This document shows, piece after piece, positions 54,522-63,294 of a stretch of 64,000 bases of DNA. The translations under genes and the position numbers were made by a program. Location of the stretch: the NCBI GenBank assembly GCA_016794625.1, contig JAEUGY010000009.1, positions 1 through 64,000 of the forward strand, read 5' to 3'. Each line of letters opens with the position of its first letter. The stretch's first letter is position 1. Below the pieces are notes generated by a model. That model was not told where the DNA came from. It saw only the letters and a program-made list of their open reading frames with translations, and searched no databases. Origin of the DNA: Opitutaceae bacterium (lineage in GTDB: Bacteria > Verrucomicrobiota > Verrucomicrobiia > Opitutales > Opitutaceae).

Positions 54522-57284
54522 ATGAGTGCCAAACGCCTTTCCGATTCACTTTCATTGCGGAGAAAGGTCCTGCATCCGCTTCTGCTTGCGGCCCTGGTCT
54601 CGGGAGCACTCGCCCTCTGGCTGATCCAGACGACGTTTGACCGGCATGTGGTGGTGCAACTGCGAAACCGAGCGGAACTGGTCGCCCAGGCGGCCAACGC
54701 GGCGGCCGAACATCTGATTGGACCGCGTGCGCTTCAGGAAGTGGTACGCGCGTGGGCTTCCCATCCGGAAGTGACCCTCGTCGTCGTGGCGGGGGGACGT
54801 CCCGCCCGCGTCCTCGCGTCGACCCGCAGCGCCTGGGTCGGGCTGAAGGTGACGGAATTGGAGGACCCCCATCTCAAGGCCATCCTGGCGGAAGGGGCCG
54901 GTTCCCCACAACCCCACCTGCAAGTCGACCCGAAGGGGCGTGACGCACACTACCGCCGCCCACTCCGGCTCGGGCCGGGGGCGGCCGGAGCACCCGAGCT
55001 CGCCGACGGGGTGGTGGTGGTGCGTCTGGATACTCGCGCCGCCTTCGCCGGAGCCCAAAGCGATGCCTGGGACCTTTCGGCCGCGACCCTTGGATTGATT
55101 GGTGTCGTCGCCCTGTTCGGTTACTGGCGCATTCGATCCCAGGTGCTTCAGCCCGTCGAACGGCTGGCCAATACCTTCGCGCCGGCGCCGGCTATCGCGA
55201 CCTCGGGACCGGAAGCAACGCCACCGCCCCACCACGACCTTTTCGGCCAGCTGGAATGGCGCTTGCGGCAAGCGCTCCACGAGGTCGAACGCACGAGTGC
55301 CGCCCTGCGCATCAGCGAGGAACGGTTCAAAGGGGTCTTCAATCACAGCCCGGTCGCGATCACACTGCTCAGTTCCCCGGACCGCCGCTTCGTTGAAATC
55401 AACCACGCCGGACTGCAACTCTTTGGCTACACGCCCGACGAGATGATCGGGCGCACGTCGCTTGAGCTCGAGCTGTGGGTCGACCTCGCCGACCGCGCCC
55501 GCTATCTGGCCGAGCTGAACGCCCACGGGCACGTCAGTGGGTTCGAGACACTCATGCGCCGCAAAAGTGGCGAGGTGTTTGCGGTCGTGTATTCGGGCAC
55601 CCTCGTCGAAATCGGAGGCCAGCCTTACAGCCTCAATTCCATGCGTGACATCACCGGCCGGCGGCGGGCGGAACAAGCGTTGCGCGAAAGCGAACAGCGC
55701 CTCGCCTATGCCCTCGATGCGACCGATGACGGTCTCTGGGATTGGAACATCGCGACCGGCGAAGTGCACTTCAGTCCCCGTTGGAACCGGCTCCTCGGGT
55801 TTCAGCCCGGCGAGGTGCCGGCGCGGGTGGAATCCTTTTTCCCCCTTGTTCACCCCGACGATCTTGAGCACCTCCGGCAGGAACTGAACGACCACCTGGA
55901 GGGACGCAAACCTGTCAAACAGACCACGGCCCGCCTGCGCACCAAGAGCGGGGAATACCGCTGGTTCCTCGATCGCGGCAAGGTCGTCGTGCGCGACTCC
56001 GCGGGTAGGCCCCTACGCATGGTCGGCACCATCACGGACGTCACCGAACGAAAGAAGGCCGAGGCCGAACAACTGCGCATCCGCGAGCGGCTGCATCAGA
56101 ACCAGAAGCTCGAGGCGCTCGGCACCCTGGCGGGCGGCATCGCGCATGACTTCAACAATATCCTCACCGCCATTACCATTTGCACGACGCTGGCCAAGGA
56201 CGAGTGTGTTCCGGGCGTCACGCGCGTGCCCGAGTACTGCAACGAGATCCTGAAGAGCGCCGGCCGGGCCAAGGAATTGATTCGTCAGATACAGCTGGTC
56301 GGGCGCCCGGAAAGCGGCGAACGACGACCGATTGAACTGCAAACCATTGTGACGGAGGTCGTGTCCCTGCTTCGCTCGACCGCGCCTCCGTCGGTGGACC
56401 TGCGTTCCGATTTCGGACCCGGCCCCCACCCCATTGTGGCGAATGCCACCCAGATCCACCAAGTCGTGATGAATCTGGCGATCAATGCGATCCACGCGCT
56501 GCAGGCCAACGGCGGCAGCCTGACCTTTCGCCTCGCCGGCCAGCGGGTGGAGGCGCCCCAGGAGGAGGACGGCGCCGAGCTCCGGCCCGGCGACTACATC
56601 CGTCTGGGCGTCGAAGACACGGGCTCGGGCATGGAGCCCGCCGTGCTCAGTCGCATCTTCGAGCCTTTCTTCACCACCAAGAAGCCCGGGGAGGGCTCGG
56701 GCCTGGGACTGGCGGTCGTCCGCGGGATTGTCCGCGGTCACGGAGGGTTCATCGGGGTTCGCAGCACGCCCGGCAAGGGCACCTCGATCACCGTGTGGTT
56801 TCCCCGCGGCGAGCCGCATCCGGTCGGGCCGTCCTCCGCCCCCGCGGAACAGATTCCCCGCGGCCAGGGGCAACGCCTGCTCTTCGTCGATGACGAGATC
56901 ATCATCACCCGCTCCATGCAGCGTCTCCTCGAGAATCTCGGTTACCACGTCACGACCTTCAACAATCCCCTGCTCGCGCTGACGCACCTTTCGAAGGCTC
57001 CGGCCGAAGTCGATCTTCTGATGACCGATTTCCAGATGCCTGAAATGATGGGGAACGAGGTGGCGAAACGAGCGCGTGCCATTCGTCCCGGCCTGCCCGT
57101 GATCCTCTCCAGCGGATTTGCCTCCAACTTCACCGAGGACCAACTCGTGGCCGAAGGTGTCGGTGCCATCTTGCACAAACCCTATGAGGCCCGGGAGCTC
57201 GCCACGTTGCTGGTTCAGATGCTGCCTCCCGCGGCCCGCTCCCAGCCATCCGCCGCCCCGGAGCCTTCGGGTCGAACGTCGTGA
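54522..57284 (+). CDS. Hybrid sensor histidine kinase with two PAS domains and a receiver domain
   Basis: 920 residues from ATG 54522. Order: membrane helix (KVLHPLLLAALVSGALALWLI), a periplasmic region (about 45-190), a second helix (LSAATLGLIGVVALFGYW), PAS 1 (about 275-395, FKGVFNHSPVAITLLSS), PAS 2 with PAC (about 400-520, YALDATDDGLWDWN), a histidine kinase core with phospho-acceptor His near 542 (LAGGIAHDFNNILTAI), N box (MNLAINAIHAL), G1 DTGSGMEP and G2 GEGSGLGLAVV, and a C-terminal receiver domain (about 785-900) with Asp near 835 (LLMTDFQMPEMMG). It senses an unknown extracytoplasmic or redox cue. No separate response regulator is adjacent. Confidence 0.93.
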   Translation: MSAKRLSDSLSLRRKVLHPLLLAALVSGALALWLIQTTFDRHVVVQLRNRAELVAQAANAAAEHLIGPRALQEVVRAWASHPEVTLVVVAGGRPARVLASTRSAWVGLKVTELEDPHLKAILAEGAGSPQPHLQVDPKGRDAHYRRPLRLGPGAAGAPELADGVVVVRLDTRAAFAGAQSDAWDLSAATLGLIGVVALFGYWRIRSQVLQPVERLANTFAPAPAIATSGPEATPPPHHDLFGQLEWRLRQALHEVERTSAALRISEERFKGVFNHSPVAITLLSSPDRRFVEINHAGLQLFGYTPDEMIGRTSLELELWVDLADRARYLAELNAHGHVSGFETLMRRKSGEVFAVVYSGTLVEIGGQPYSLNSMRDITGRRRAEQALRESEQRLAYALDATDDGLWDWNIATGEVHFSPRWNRLLGFQPGEVPARVESFFPLVHPDDLEHLRQELNDHLEGRKPVKQTTARLRTKSGEYRWFLDRGKVVVRDSAGRPLRMVGTITDVTERKKAEAEQLRIRERLHQNQKLEALGTLAGGIAHDFNNILTAITICTTLAKDECVPGVTRVPEYCNEILKSAGRAKELIRQIQLVGRPESGERRPIELQTIVTEVVSLLRSTAPPSVDLRSDFGPGPHPIVANATQIHQVVMNLAINAIHALQANGGSLTFRLAGQRVEAPQEEDGAELRPGDYIRLGVEDTGSGMEPAVLSRIFEPFFTTKKPGEGSGLGLAVVRGIVRGHGGFIGVRSTPGKGTSITVWFPRGEPHPVGPSSAPAEQIPRGQGQRLLFVDDEIIITRSMQRLLENLGYHVTTFNNPLLALTHLSKAPAEVDLLMTDFQMPEMMGNEVAKRARAIRPGLPVILSSGFASNFTEDQLVAEGVGAILHKPYEARELATLLVQMLPPAARSQPSAAPEPSGRTS

Positions 57285-57391
57285 CGGTTCACGCGGCGGC
57301 CTCCGTGTCGCCACCGTCTGCGGAACAGGGATCCAAAGCCGGGCGCGAGAAGAGCCTTTCCTCTTGGAGTGGGTTCCGACAGCGTCGCGGG

Positions 57392-58021
57392 GTGAACGTG
57401 CGTCTTACCCTCCTCGCTTTGCTCCTTCCGGTCTCGTTTTCGCTGGTCCAAGGCGCGCCTCCGGCGTCGGCGGTCGGGGGCGAGGCGTCCTTCGTCCCTC
57501 TCTTCAATGGCCGCGATTTGTCGGGTTGGAAACAGCCGGCGCCCAATCCGTTCTGGTCCGTGGTCAATGGAGTGCTGGTGGGACAAAATGACGAGAAGCT
57601 GACGGGCAGCATGCTCTGGACGGAAAAGACCTACGGGAATTTCATTTTTGAGTGCGACGTCCGCTGGGACGGCGAGATCGACTCCGGGTTCATGCTGCGC
57701 AAACCGGAGCTGCAACTCCAGATCGGCATCTCCGGCAGTCTGAAACGGGACATGACCGGTTCGTTCTACACGGGCGGCAAACCTGCTTATCCGGAGGAAG
57801 GTCAAGCGCCGCATGCCGCCACCTTGTTCACGCCGGGCGAATGGACGCGCTTCCGGTTGGAGGCCCGTGGCAACACCTTCACCGTTCTCATCAACGGCAA
57901 GCCCGCCTCTCAGTACACGAATCCCTCCTACGCCACGCCGGCGCCCATCGGTCTGCAGGTTCACCCGAAGCGGGCGATGAAGGTGGAATTCCGCAACGTA
58001 CGGATTGTCGAGCTTCCCTGA
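57392..58021 (+). CDS. Secreted DUF1080 (3-keto-disaccharide hydrolase-like) protein
   Basis: 209 residues from GTG 57392, which begins a signal peptide (VNVRLTLLALLLPVSFSLVQG); the frame is open back to the kinase stop but those 37 residues lack a signal. The domain is the concanavalin-like fold of DUF1080: FVPLFNGRDLSGWKQP, SVVNGVLVGQND, YGNFIFECDVRWDGEIDSGFMLR, TPGEWTRFRLEARGNTFTVLINGKPASQY and IGLQVHPKRAMKVEFRNVRI. Members include hydrolases of 3-keto-glycosides, so a role with oxidised sugars is plausible. It follows the kinase after 107 bases on the same strand. Confidence 0.88.
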   Translation: MNVRLTLLALLLPVSFSLVQGAPPASAVGGEASFVPLFNGRDLSGWKQPAPNPFWSVVNGVLVGQNDEKLTGSMLWTEKTYGNFIFECDVRWDGEIDSGFMLRKPELQLQIGISGSLKRDMTGSFYTGGKPAYPEEGQAPHAATLFTPGEWTRFRLEARGNTFTVLINGKPASQYTNPSYATPAPIGLQVHPKRAMKVEFRNVRIVELP

Positions 58022-58142
58022 CGGTAGTCGCAGGGGGAGCCAAAGACCTGAGGGGTGGCTGGAGATCCGGGCACGGCGTTTTTCACGCAATTCGCACGGA
58101 GACTTCATACGGATCGCACACGTCCTGCGTACCGTAGCCGGC

Positions 58143-58691
58143 ATGTCCCCCGACGCCGCTTCGACCCTGGAGTCACCGCTCCGCGCGTGGTCGGCATCCG
58201 TCTGCGCAGGGATCGCCGGTCTGGGTCTGCTCTCGCTCCGACCAGACCTTGAACGGGATCTGTTCGCCCAAGGCGCCGCCCGGGTGGCGGGCTTTTTGAC
58301 CGGTGCACCGGTGTTTCCGGTGGACGGCGGCTGGCAATTGCCGCTGGCGGGCGGGCCGGTGGTGGTGACGGCGGATTGCAGCGGGACGGACTTCTTCCTG
58401 CTTGGCGCCGTGCTGATGACGCGGCTGCTGCTCCGACGCGGGGCTCGCGTCTGGCTGGCCGTCCCGGGCGGACTGTTCGCCGCCGTGCCGTTCACCCTCG
58501 GGGTCAACGGGCTCCGGGTGGTCGCCGTGTTGCAATTGCATCACTGGGTCCTGCCGCACCTGCCGCCGGTCTACGGACCCTTTCTCCACCTGGTGGTGGG
58601 CACCGCGGTCTTCCTTCCCTGCCTGATCCTGCTGCATCTCGCGTCCGAACACCATGCCCGACCCCGTTTCTCCCGTCCCCACTCCCGCTGA
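58143..58691 (+). CDS. Exosortase / archaeosortase family transpeptidase, dedicated type
   Basis: 182 residues from ATG 58143, with about five membrane segments. The exosortase catalytic trio is visible: Cys79 in VVTADCSGTDFF, Arg125 in VNGLRVVAV and His149 in YGPFLHLVVG. Exosortases cut and transfer proteins bearing PEP-CTERM-like tails. The short length (classic EpsH-type enzymes are longer) and the overlap of 38 bases with a large VIT-domain membrane protein match one-substrate systems such as XrtK with MSEP-CTERM proteins or XrtN with VIT proteins; which class this belongs to cannot be decided by eye. No exopolysaccharide genes are nearby. Confidence 0.85.
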   Translation: MSPDAASTLESPLRAWSASVCAGIAGLGLLSLRPDLERDLFAQGAARVAGFLTGAPVFPVDGGWQLPLAGGPVVVTADCSGTDFFLLGAVLMTRLLLRRGARVWLAVPGGLFAAVPFTLGVNGLRVVAVLQLHHWVLPHLPPVYGPFLHLVVGTAVFLPCLILLHLASEHHARPRFSRPHSR

Positions 58692-61620
58692 GGATCCCGC
58701 CCCGCTGTTGCCGGCGGTGTTGAGCCGTCCGTCATCCGTGCTGTGGTTCTGGACTCTGCCCGTCGGATTGCTCCTCGCGCTCAATGGGCAGGGTTTCACC
58801 TTGATCGAGGGCAATCTCGATGCCACGCAGCGTGGCGACGCCCTCATCGTCGGAGCCGCCCTGGTGGCGAACCTCGCGTTATCGCTCCTTGGATACGTCG
58901 GCCTGCACCTGACCCGCCGCCGGCATGGACCGGGGTGGGTCCAGTCGCCTCTCGCCGGGCTCCCGGTGATCGCAGTGCAGGTGGCCTACCTCTGGCTGGC
59001 CACGACGACCGGGGTCGGCGCGTTGCCGGCGAGCGTGACCACGTGGATCCTGCCGGAGGAGCGGTTTCTTTTTCACCAGTTCGCCCTGGCCATGCCGCCG
59101 TTGTTTCTCGGCCTGTTCTGGCTGGCCACGCTGCGGGCATCCGCGCCGTCGCTCCGCACCGTGGTGCTCGCGGCCTGCGCGGTCATCGGCGCGCCCTTTC
59201 TGCTCTACCTCGGCTTTCAGGCGGGAGAGCATCTGCCGGGCATGAACCGATTCGGGCCGGTGGTCTTCAGTGCCGTCCTGGTGGTGCTGGGCCTGCTGCT
59301 GTTTCTCGGCCTGATCCGCGGCACGTTTGCCGGATTGCGGCTCTTGCAGGGACGAACGCGGATCGCCGAGCCGTGGGTAATCGCTGTGATCGGACTGGCG
59401 ATGCCAATCGGTGGCCTGCTGCTCAATCGGGCCATTCCGTTCCCGGTCGATTTCCAGAGCTGGGAAGTTTACGCGCTGGCGGTGCTGAACGGATTGGGGC
59501 TCGCGCTGGGCTCGCGTCTGCCCGCGCACTGCGCCCGGCTCCGTCTCGGCGTGCTCGGCGCCGGGCTGCCGTTCACGCTCTACTTCTTCTTCGTCTTTCT
59601 GCCGTACACACCGCTGTCGTTGCTGGCGATGCTGGCCGCCGGGGCGGGGTTCCTGGTCCTGACTCCGACTTTCCTGTTCGCCCTGCACGTGCACCTGATC
59701 GGGCGGGTCTGGCGGGAAGGCGGACGGTCACGTTCGGCCGCCCTCGCCGGTCTGCTTGGAGCGCTGCTGCTGCCGGGACTGATCGTATTGCGCGCGGTCG
59801 GGGATCAGCACTCGCTCAACCAGGCGCTGAGCCATGTGTTCCAGCCGGCCTTGAGCGAACTGGCACCGGAGTTCAGCGGGAGTCGCACGGGCCTGCGGCG
59901 GGCCTTGTCGAGTCACCGGGCCTACAAAGACGGGATCTACCTGCCGCTGCTCTCGGAGTTCTACAGCTGGGTGGTGTTCAATCATCTGGTGCTCCCGGAT
60001 GAAAAGCTGCAGCGACTCGAACGGGCGTTTTTCGGAGAGGCGGGGGTCTCCGCGCGAACCGGCTCGCGGGACCGGGCGTTTGATGTCTTCGGCGGTGCCA
60101 CCCGCGCCGGGGATCGCCGGCGCATGCCGCGGGCGGCACCGCCACCGCGTTCGGTGGCCATCACGGGTCTGGAGTTGCAATCGCGCGCGGTGGCGCCGGG
60201 TGAGAGCACGCTCACGGCGCGGCTGACCTTGACACGCACGGGTGACCCGTCAGGCGGCCCGGGCGAGTTCATCACCCCGCTCCGTCTTCCGGCCGGCGTT
60301 TTCGTCACAGACTTTCGGTTACAGGTCAACGGGACCTGGGTCCCGGGCCGGTTGATCGAGAAGAAGACCGCGCTGTGGACCTACGCCATGATCCGGGACG
60401 CGGAGCGCCGTGATCCCGGGCTGCTTTACTACCGGACCCCGGAGGAGCTCGAGCTGCGGGTCTATCCGGTGGTGTCCGGCACCCCGGTGCAGGTCGAATT
60501 CACCCTGCTGGTGCCGGCGGAGGTGCCGGAACACACGCTGGCCGGAGTCGGACTCGACCTGGGCGCGATCGGTCCGCTCCTGGGATCCACCCTCCGTCCC
60601 GCCCGGACCCGGGATGGCTCCGGCCGACTTCAGATCGCGGGGTGGACGGAGTCCGAGGCCGGCGGCGTCACGCGACCCACCTACCTTCACCTGATTGTGG
60701 ACCGCTCCGCCGACACCGCGTTCGACGCGCCGCTCAGCGCGGCGCTCTCCGCGCTGGCCGGACGGTACCCGGCCGACATTCCCGTCCGAGTCACCTACGC
60801 GCACCACGATGTGCGCCTGCTGGCCCCCGGTCTGCGTCCGTTGTCGAGCCTGCCGTCCCTCGCCACGGACCTCGCGCTGCCTCGCCAAGGCGGATTGCTG
60901 CTGGATGCGGCCCTCGCGCACGCGCTGCACGTGCACCGCGGGACCGACCTCGACGTCGCCCGCGATCCGGCAGCCCCTCCGCCGCCGCGTCCCGTTTTCA
61001 TTCTGCTCAGTCGCTCCGCCCACGCACGCCCGCTCGATCTGCCCCTGGCCGAAGCCTGGTCCGGGCTGGTCGAGACGTTCGAATTGCACGAGCTGGGGGC
61101 CGACGGCAGCTGGGTCACGCACCGCGCGCCCGACCCGACACCTCGGCCCGTGCTGCGACTCGGCGGATCGGTGCGCCCGGTTTCCGCCCGCGGGCAGGCG
61201 TCGTTTGCCGCCACGGGAACGGAGGTGGCACTCGAACAGTGGTTCCCGACCTCCGCGCAGTGGAAGCCCGTCGACGCTGGCCGCGAGCACCCCGCCACCT
61301 CCGCTTGGTCGCGCGCCATGGCCCTCGCGCTCCGCCACGAAGACGCCGCGCGCAGCCCCGGAGACTCCGGTCCGACCTGGCCGGAGTTGGTGCGCAGTTC
61401 ACGCGACGCCCGGGTGCTCCTGCCGGTCACCAGCTTCATCGTGGTGGAAAACGAGGCCCAGTGGCGGATCATGGAGCGCACCGAGGCGCGCAAGCTCGGC
61501 GAAAATGCCGCCCTCGATGTGCTCGAAACCCCCGCCCCTTCGTGGTGGCTCCTGCTGGCCGGCTGGCTCGGCTGGCTCGCGCTGCGGCGGCACCGCGGAG
61601 CGGTGAAGTGCGAAGAGTGA
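58654..61620 (+). CDS. Multi-spanning VIT-domain protein with exosortase sorting signal-like tail
   Basis: 988 residues. Residues about 25-400 contain ten or more membrane helices. About 495-640 is a VIT-like domain (SVAITGLELQSRAVAPGES, ALWTYAMIRDAERRDPGLLYY, ELELRVYPVVSGTPVQVEF). About 670-830 is a von Willebrand A-like region, apparently without an intact DxSxS metal site (IVDRSADTAF). Near the end LLPVTSFIVVENEAQWRIME leads to a tail of the sorting-signal kind: LETPAPSWW, a hydrophobic helix LLLAGWLGWLAL and the basic cluster RRHR. It is probably cleaved before or at the TPAPSWW motif by the overlapping exosortase. The last residues (HRGAVKCEE) and the stop lie inside an intergenic repeat module. 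Confidence 0.88.
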   Translation: MPDPVSPVPTPAEDPAPLLPAVLSRPSSVLWFWTLPVGLLLALNGQGFTLIEGNLDATQRGDALIVGAALVANLALSLLGYVGLHLTRRRHGPGWVQSPLAGLPVIAVQVAYLWLATTTGVGALPASVTTWILPEERFLFHQFALAMPPLFLGLFWLATLRASAPSLRTVVLAACAVIGAPFLLYLGFQAGEHLPGMNRFGPVVFSAVLVVLGLLLFLGLIRGTFAGLRLLQGRTRIAEPWVIAVIGLAMPIGGLLLNRAIPFPVDFQSWEVYALAVLNGLGLALGSRLPAHCARLRLGVLGAGLPFTLYFFFVFLPYTPLSLLAMLAAGAGFLVLTPTFLFALHVHLIGRVWREGGRSRSAALAGLLGALLLPGLIVLRAVGDQHSLNQALSHVFQPALSELAPEFSGSRTGLRRALSSHRAYKDGIYLPLLSEFYSWVVFNHLVLPDEKLQRLERAFFGEAGVSARTGSRDRAFDVFGGATRAGDRRRMPRAAPPPRSVAITGLELQSRAVAPGESTLTARLTLTRTGDPSGGPGEFITPLRLPAGVFVTDFRLQVNGTWVPGRLIEKKTALWTYAMIRDAERRDPGLLYYRTPEELELRVYPVVSGTPVQVEFTLLVPAEVPEHTLAGVGLDLGAIGPLLGSTLRPARTRDGSGRLQIAGWTESEAGGVTRPTYLHLIVDRSADTAFDAPLSAALSALAGRYPADIPVRVTYAHHDVRLLAPGLRPLSSLPSLATDLALPRQGGLLLDAALAHALHVHRGTDLDVARDPAAPPPPRPVFILLSRSAHARPLDLPLAEAWSGLVETFELHELGADGSWVTHRAPDPTPRPVLRLGGSVRPVSARGQASFAATGTEVALEQWFPTSAQWKPVDAGREHPATSAWSRAMALALRHEDAARSPGDSGPTWPELVRSSRDARVLLPVTSFIVVENEAQWRIMERTEARKLGENAALDVLETPAPSWWLLLAGWLGWLALRRHRGAVKCEE

Positions 61621-61930
61621 AGAGTGAAGTGCGAAAACGCTAAAATTCAGCGTTAGGCGGAACAGGTTCGACGTTCCCGCGCGTCTACAAGGGACGGCCC
61701 CACCATGGCCTGCCTCGGTACATTGTGGCTGGCCCTCGTGGCCACGACTGGGTTCTTTCACGCTTCGCTCTTCGACCTTCACATTTCACCGCTCCGCGGT
61801 GCAGGCGCGTCCGCAAGGGACGGCCCTACAATGGAGCGGCCCCTTGCACGGTTAAGAATTCAACGTTCGGCGTTCAACGTTCGGCGTTCAGCGTTCAGCG
61901 TTCAACACGCTTCCTCGCCTCTCTCGACGC
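61594..61930. repeat. Second mosaic of palindromic and 7-base repeats
   Basis: From 61594: hairpin module GCACCGCGGAGCGGTGAAG, GAAGAGTGAAGAGTGAAGTG steps, AACGCTAAAATTCAGCGTTAG (itself a dyad), a diverged relative of the 80-bp palindromic element (about 61683-61745), inverted CTTCGCTCTTCGACCTTCAC steps, the inverted hairpin module (about 61786-61803), a half element CCGCAAGGGACGGCCCTACA, and a 7-base tandem of (A/G)(A/G)CGTTC in at least six copies (about 61861-61907). No coding sequence beyond the VIT-gene tail. Confidence 0.8.
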
Positions 61931-63157
61931 TTACGGCGCCTGCTGCAACCCTCGGATGACCTTCTCCAGCTCCACCACCGAGCGCACGGCGTGGGCCGGC
62001 AGCGGTCGCGCTTCGTCGAAGACGCGCAGGGTGCGATAACTCTCGGTGGTCAGCTCAGTCTCGTCGATCAGGCCCTCGGCATTGAGCCAGCGGGAGCGGT
62101 CCAGGCCGAGCGTGTCGGCGAGAAAGCGGTAAACGGCCTGCCGCTTCGACGGGCCATAGTCGTGTCCCTCGGTGGGGAGGTGGACGTTCGTCACGCGCGG
62201 CGCCGCCCCGTAGTAGCCGTAGATCCGGCGCAGGAAGGGGAACTCAATCTCGGGATTGTGCTGGGTCCAGTCCTTGCCGTTCGACACCACCAGCTGCGGA
62301 CGGGGTGCGGCGAGGGCGGAGATCATCGCATTGCTCACGAAATGGTCGGGACCGCGGTGAATCGGCAGGCCGCTCTCGCACGGGCATCCACCAAAGAAAT
62401 ACGATGACATCATCACCACCGGGGCGCTCGCCTTCACCCGCGGATCGAGCGCGGTCAACAGCATGGTCTGCGTGCCGCCGCCGGACTCGCCCGTCACCGC
62501 CACCCGGGTCGGATCGACCCCGGGCAGGGAGAGCAGAAAGTCGACCGCACGCATCGCGTTCCACGTCTGCAGTGTGACCGAAAACGGACGTTTGTGCGCG
62601 TCCTGCCCCACCTGGGCGATCGATTCGCCGTAGGCCATCATTTCAATCGACAGCACGACCGCCCCCATGCGGGCCAGCGCGGCGCAGCGCGCCTGCATCG
62701 AGGACGTGAAACGACCCTGCGCGGCAAAGTCGGCCTCGGTCACCACGGGTTTGCCGTGGCCATGGGTGCAGAGCACCACCGGAGCGAGACCGCTCGCACG
62801 GGCCGGACGGTAGAGGTTGCCGCAGACGAAGTAGCCGGGAATCGATTCGAAGGCGACGTTTTCGACCGTGTAGCCCGCGAGGGTCCTCTTCTCGCGCACG
62901 ATCGGCTGCAGCGGCGTGCGGCGCGGCCACGGGAGCAGACCGGCGCCGGCCTGGATCCGCGCCCGGGCGTGATCGGAGTAGGCCTGCCAGCTGGCAAGGT
63001 CTGGAAATCGCTCGAGCGCTTGCGCAAGGGTCGCCCGACCCTGCTCGGGTGTCAGAAACGGCCCAGGGCAAAGCAACGGCGCCTCCGGCTTGCCCGGGGG
63101 AAGTCCGGTCGGAGTCCAGGACAGGGCAGTCGCCAGAAAGAGAGGAAGGAAGGCCAT
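61931..63157 (-). CDS. Exported alpha/beta hydrolase, acetyl-xylan-esterase-like
   Basis: 408 residues from ATG 63157, which begins a short signal peptide (MAFLPLFLATALSWTP); the open frame extends 33 codons upstream without a signal. The alpha/beta hydrolase core shows PVVLCTHGHGKP, the nucleophile elbow VTGESGGGTQTML, an APVVMMSSYFFGG segment rich in cysteines (GGCPCESG) and the likely catalytic His in LPTEGHDYGPSKR. This family appears in carbohydrate esterase-like clusters and is probably active on acyl groups of plant polysaccharides. It is divergent from a second esterase-like gene, and its stop directly borders the repeat mosaic. Confidence 0.82.
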   Translation of the reverse strand: MAFLPLFLATALSWTPTGLPPGKPEAPLLCPGPFLTPEQGRATLAQALERFPDLASWQAYSDHARARIQAGAGLLPWPRRTPLQPIVREKRTLAGYTVENVAFESIPGYFVCGNLYRPARASGLAPVVLCTHGHGKPVVTEADFAAQGRFTSSMQARCAALARMGAVVLSIEMMAYGESIAQVGQDAHKRPFSVTLQTWNAMRAVDFLLSLPGVDPTRVAVTGESGGGTQTMLLTALDPRVKASAPVVMMSSYFFGGCPCESGLPIHRGPDHFVSNAMISALAAPRPQLVVSNGKDWTQHNPEIEFPFLRRIYGYYGAAPRVTNVHLPTEGHDYGPSKRQAVYRFLADTLGLDRSRWLNAEGLIDETELTTESYRTLRVFDEARPLPAHAVRSVVELEKVIRGLQQAP

Positions 63158-63294
63158 GGTGGGGTCGAGGGACAACACGGACCGCAGCCCCGGCGCTACC
63201 GGCGCCAGTAACCGCAACCCTGACCCCGAGCTTGGAGCTCGAGGGCCGCGGGGCAACGCGATCTTCGCCTGTTTTCGACCTTTCCCTGCCCACC

